A stretch of DNA of 64,000 nt. Origin: Agromyces albus (GTDB taxonomy: Bacteria; Actinomycetota; Actinomycetes; Actinomycetales; Microbacteriaceae). The stretch spans positions 3,534,001 to 3,598,000 of the forward strand of contig NZ_JAUSWX010000001.1 in assembly GCF_030815405.1 (NCBI RefSeq). The letters are read 5' to 3'. The notes under the pieces are model-generated. The model made no database searches. It was not told where the DNA came from and worked only from the letters and a program-made list of their open reading frames with translations. The number at the start of each line of letters is the position of its first letter. Within the stretch, counting starts at the first letter, position 1. The position numbers and the translations under genes are program-made. Shown here piece by piece: positions 60,965 through 64,000 of this stretch.

Positions 60965-61786
60965 TCAGCCCTTGATGAACTCGAGGATGTCGCGATCGAG
61001 CTGCTGCTGGTAGTCGCCGAAGATTCCGTGCGGCGCTCCCGCGTAGACCTTGAGGGTGCCGTGCTTGACGAGCTCGATCGACTTCAGTGCGGCGGCTGCG
61101 ATCGGCACGATCTGGTCGTCGTCGCCGTGCGCGATGAAGATCGGCACGTCAAGGGCCTTCAGGTCCTCGGTGAAGTCCGTCTCGGAGAACGCCGTGATGC
61201 ACTCGTAGGCGGCCTGGATGCCAGCGAGCATGCCCTGCCGCCAGAAGTCGTCGCGCGCGCCCTGCGATACCGCAGCACCCTCCCGGTTGAAGCCGAAGAA
61301 GGGCAGCGAGAGATCTTGGAAGAACTGCGAGCGGTCGGCGAGCACGCCGGCCCGGATGTCATCGAACGCCGTGATCGGCGTGCCCTCGGGGTTCGACTCC
61401 GACTGCACCATCACCGGCGGCACCGCACCTGCGGTAATCACCTTGGCGACACGGCCGGCGCCGTGCTGGGCCGCGTAACGGACGACCTCGCCGCCTCCGG
61501 TCGAGTGCCCGATGAGCACGACGTCGCGCAGGTCTAGCGCGTCAATGAGCTCCGCGAGGTCGCGGGCGTAGGTGTCCATGTCGTTGCCGTTCCAGGGCTG
61601 CGCCGAGCGGCCATGACCGCGACGATCATGCGCGATGGCGCGGTAGCCGTGGTCGGCGAGGAGCTTGCGCTCGACGGCCCACGCGTCGGAGCTGAGCGGC
61701 CAGCCATGGCTCAGGACGACCGGCTGGCCGGTGCCCCAGTCGGAGTAGTACAGGTCGGTTCCGTCGGACGTGGTGAAGGTGGGCAT
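60965..61786 (-). CDS. Alpha/beta hydrolase (non-haem chloroperoxidase-like)
   Basis: 273 residues. [10 protein letters not shown] oxyanion region, [20 protein letters not shown], nucleophile [12 protein letters not shown], acid at [10 protein letters not shown] and a late His in APHGIFG. This set is characteristic of cofactor-free haloperoxidases/perhydrolases and esterases of that clan. Downstream of the TetR regulator on the same strand (119 bp gap), which may regulate it. Confidence 0.9.
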   Translation of the reverse strand: MPTFTTSDGTDLYYSDWGTGQPVVLSHGWPLSSDAWAVERKLLADHGYRAIAHDRRGHGRSAQPWNGNDMDTYARDLAELIDALDLRDVVLIGHSTGGGEVVRYAAQHGAGRVAKVITAGAVPPVMVQSESNPEGTPITAFDDIRAGVLADRSQFFQDLSLPFFGFNREGAAVSQGARDDFWRQGMLAGIQAAYECITAFSETDFTEDLKALDVPIFIAHGDDDQIVPIAAAALKSIELVKHGTLKVYAGAPHGIFGDYQQQLDRDILEFIKG

Positions 61787-61905
61787 GCTGCTCCCGAGCT
61801 CGAGATGGAATGGGTCTCGGCCATCCTCAGGCGGGCCGGCAGCGGATGCCCCCGCTCCAGCGGCCGACTATCCCTCGAATCGGGACAGCTCCGAATGCGA
61901 GACGC

Positions 61906-62490
61906 TCAGTCGAGCCCGAGCCGGTCGGCGTACGCGCGGGCGATCTCCCGCAGCTCGGTCGCTGGCGCGTGCAGGCGGCTCGCCTGAATGAGGCCCTGCG
62001 AGACGAGCAGGATTTCGGCGGCGAGCACGTAAGCCGGCCCGATGTCGCCCGTACCCGTGCCGACTTCCGCGGCGAGACGCCGCTCGATCTCGGCCTCCAT
62101 GTCGCGCGTCGTCGCCTGGCAGAGCTCCAGCACCTCGGTATTGCGTTCGCCGAACTCGGCGATGCTGTTCAGCATGAGGCATCCGCGCCGCCCCGGCTGG
62201 GCGGCGCAATCGTCGATGATCGCATCGAGCAGCGCCCGGATGGCGGCACCCGCGGACCCCTCGGTGGCCATGGCGCTGCGCACGAGGTCGATCCGGGTGC
62301 GGCAGTATGCCTCGAGCACGAGCAGGAAGAGCCCGAGCTTGCTGCCATAGGCGGCGTACAGGCTTCCGTTGCCGATACCGCTGGCGGCGGCGATGTCACC
62401 GACCGAGGCGCCCTCGAAACCGCGCGACCAGAACTCCTCCATCGCGGCGGCGCGCAAGGAGGCGTCATCGAACTGGCGAGGCCGTGCCAT
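61906..62490 (-). CDS. TetR family transcriptional regulator
   Basis: 194 residues. HTH: MEEFWSRGFEGASVGDIAAA then GIGNGSLYAAYGSKLGLFLL. The C-terminal domain fits TetR_C_16-like ligand sensing (AAQPGRRGCLMLNS is a conserved patch of a subgroup). Probably acts on the hydrolase downstream and possibly on the divergent GlxA-type gene. Confidence 0.88.
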   Translation of the reverse strand: MARPRQFDDASLRAAAMEEFWSRGFEGASVGDIAAASGIGNGSLYAAYGSKLGLFLLVLEAYCRTRIDLVRSAMATEGSAGAAIRALLDAIIDDCAAQPGRRGCLMLNSIAEFGERNTEVLELCQATTRDMEAEIERRLAAEVGTGTGDIGPAYVLAAEILLVSQGLIQASRLHAPATELREIARAYADRLGLD

Positions 62491-62597
62491 CCGACCAGCG
62501 TATCCGCCTCGCCCGGCGAGCCCGTTGCTCGTGCGAACTGAGGAAAACGAATCGCCGCTGCGACCGGCGCTTCTCTGGTTCGACTTTTGCTGGAGCG

Positions 62598-62613
62598 ATC
62601 ATTCCAGAATGAT
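62598..62613. promoter_or_regulatory. Palindrome overlapping the GlxA-type start codon
   Basis: ATCATT-CCAG-AATGAT, a perfect six-base inverted repeat that includes the ATG at 62609. Bound protein would block translation initiation or transcription; possible autoregulatory site. Confidence 0.45.
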
Positions 62614-63706
62614 GGTGCCCATGGCAGCGCTTCCCACGCCGACCCGGTCGGGTCGATCCCGCCGCATCGGGTTCCTGCTCTTCAACGGCGTCAAGGCGCT
62701 CGACTACGTCGGTCCGGCCGAGGTGTTCGTCGAGGCCAACCAGACCGTCGACGACTACCAGGTCGTCCTGCTCTCGCCGACCGGCGAGGACGTGACGACC
62801 TCGCTCGGCGGCCGGGTCTCGGTACACGCGTCGGCCGCGGACGTGGCCGACCTCGACACGCTCGTCGTGCCGGGTAGCGAGCAGCCGCCCTCGGTCTTCG
62901 CACGCGGTGAGCTGCTCGTCGCGGCGGCGGCGCTCGCGGCTCGCAGTCGACGCGTCGTCTCGATCTGCAGCGGCGCGTTCGTGCTCGCCGCCCTCGGCGT
63001 GCTCGACGGCCGGAGCGCGACGACGCACTGGAAGTTCGCCGCCGACCTCGCGCGCCGCTACCCGCGTATCGACGTGCAGGCCGACCGCATCTTCGTGCGC
63101 GATGGGCACGTCGCAACGTCGGCCGGGGTGGCCGCGGGCATCGACCTTGCGCTCGCACTCGTCGAAGACGATCACGGACCCGATGTCGCCCGGCGAGTGG
63201 CCCAGGGCCTGCTCGTCTACCTGCAGCGCTCGGGCGGCCAGTCGCAGTTCTCGACGCCGCTGCGGGCGCGAGCCCCGCAGGAGAGCGTCGTGCGCCGGGT
63301 GACCGACCTGCTCGAGGCCGACCCTGCCGCGACGCACACCGTCACCGACCTCGCGCGGCACGCGAACGTGAGCGTGCGCCACCTCACACGGCTCTTCCGC
63401 GAAGAGCTCGACGCCTCGCCCGCCGAATACCTCGCCGAGCTCCGATTCGACCTCGCCCGCTGCCGGCTCGAGGCAGGCGCCTCGGTCGCCCAGACGGCGA
63501 TCGACGCGGGCCTCTCGAGCGCCGAGTCGCTGCGTCGTGCCTTCGTCGCCCGGCTCGGCATCTCCCCATCCCAATACCAGCGACGCTTCCGCTCCGCCGA
63601 GGGAGCCCCGACGCAGCCAACGCAGCGGACGCAGCCGGCGTTCCGCACGGAGCCCGTCCGAGCGAGCGTTGCCGACTCGGGCGAGGCGGTGGCCCTCAGC
63701 GCGTGA
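62609..63706 (+). CDS. GlxA-like AraC-family regulator with DJ-1/PfpI domain
   Basis: 365 residues. N-terminal DJ-1/PfpI domain, GFLLFNGVKALDYVGPAEVF with the nucleophile-elbow Cys in VSICSGAF; C-terminal AraC HTH, VTDLARHANVSVRHLTRLFR and AIDAGLSSAESLRRAFVARL. Regulators of this type control small-molecule catabolism or stress genes. ATGs at 62609, 62612 and 62621 are all possible; the first is used. Divergent from the TetR gene. Confidence 0.92.
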   Translation: MMVPMAALPTPTRSGRSRRIGFLLFNGVKALDYVGPAEVFVEANQTVDDYQVVLLSPTGEDVTTSLGGRVSVHASAADVADLDTLVVPGSEQPPSVFARGELLVAAAALAARSRRVVSICSGAFVLAALGVLDGRSATTHWKFAADLARRYPRIDVQADRIFVRDGHVATSAGVAAGIDLALALVEDDHGPDVARRVAQGLLVYLQRSGGQSQFSTPLRARAPQESVVRRVTDLLEADPAATHTVTDLARHANVSVRHLTRLFREELDASPAEYLAELRFDLARCRLEAGASVAQTAIDAGLSSAESLRRAFVARLGISPSQYQRRFRSAEGAPTQPTQRTQPAFRTEPVRASVADSGEAVALSA

Positions 63707-63775
63707 CGCGGGCGGCGTCCGTCGGGCGGACGACTCCCGCAACGGCCGGGCTGGCGGCATATTCCCACCGCGCTC

Positions 63776-64000
63776 TTACTGGTGGATGTCGAGCGGTAGA
63801 GTCGCTCGTTCTTCGGGAGTAGCGGCATCCGCCCGACCCGCACCGGGTTGGACTTCCTCGAGCTTGACGCCGACAGGCGCTCGCGCGCCGCAGCTCCGCG
63901 GTGTGCCCGGCAGCCGATCCTTGATCGGGTCAGGTGCGACCGCGATTCTGAGGTCTGCCGGGTCGGTAGGCTCGGCGAGGTCGGTACCGTTCCGGCGCGA
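63776..64000 (-). CDS. Partial open frame running off the window
   Basis: 74 codons with no stop from the window edge to a TAA at 63776. It includes APDPIKDRLPGTPRSCG and ends EERATLPLDIHQ. Third positions are mostly G/C. No family recognised; the start lies outside the window. Confidence 0.35.
   Translation of the reverse strand, partial: SRRNGTDLAEPTDPADLRIAVAPDPIKDRLPGTPRSCGARAPVGVKLEEVQPGAGRADAATPEERATLPLDIHQ

Noticed and set aside
63217..63843. 208-codon minus-strand frame antisense to the GlxA-type gene
   Set aside because: Shadow frame; Arg/Ser-rich with no motif.

Overview
The window is high-GC actinobacterial DNA, most likely from Microbacteriaceae (Agromyces- or Microbacterium-like). 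The signs are strong G/C at third codon positions, many GTG starts, ATGA stop/start overlaps, frequent GGATGCC/GCATCC words, and palindromic REP-like elements of the GGTCGAGTAGCG...TATCGAAACC type. The family is inferred from these traits; no rRNA or phylogenetic marker is present.

Region 1 (1-8.2 kb, + strand) is an assimilatory sulfur operon: cysH (APS reductase type, 5' end cut by the window), cysD, cysN, a sulfonate-type ABC importer, cobA for siroheme, an FAD-dependent ferredoxin reductase and a 7Fe ferredoxin. The genes are tightly coupled. Sulfite reductase is not in the window and probably lies just upstream.

Region 2 (8.3-36.4 kb) is a large cell-surface or exopolysaccharide locus. 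It holds about a dozen glycosyltransferase genes, several of them multidomain fusions (LMW-tyrosine-phosphatase-GT4, GT4-GT2, GT4-GT4). It also holds two polysaccharide pyruvyl transferases, a Wzz/BY-kinase type tyrosine autokinase split by an apparent one-base frameshift, an O-antigen ligase/polymerase-like protein, a Tat-exported protein, and a lipid-linked-glycan-type ABC exporter. Set into it are an HPr-kinase-like P-loop protein, a PqqD-like protein and an NTP_transf_5-type nucleotidyltransferase. That trio resembles RiPP (lasso peptide) tailoring sets but has no visible cyclase or precursor. A TrxR-like oxidoreductase gene has entered this locus and is flanked by a 17-bp repeat and a decayed glycosyltransferase copy.

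Region 3 (36.4-43.4 kb) holds a tandem-repeat array, a decayed PucR-like regulator, a TetR/hydrolase pair with twin operator sites, a GNAT enzyme, dcd, an exported glycoamylase-family hydrolase and a tRNA-Gly(CCC).

Region 4 (43.4-49.4 kb), next to the tRNA, looks like a small island: a deazaflavin-type nitroreductase, two methyltransferases, a GNAT enzyme, a Schlafen/AlbA-type protein of unknown role, an IS256-family remnant and truncated or very short genes.

Region 5 (49.4-64 kb) carries an exported carboxylesterase, a 946-residue LuxR-family ATPase regulator, and a run of small-molecule or stress enzymes (SnoaL-like, VOC, SRPBCC, two SDRs, LtrA). It continues with a decayed LysR regulator, a frameshifted alpha/beta hydrolase, a second hydrolase, a TetR regulator and a GlxA/AraC regulator.
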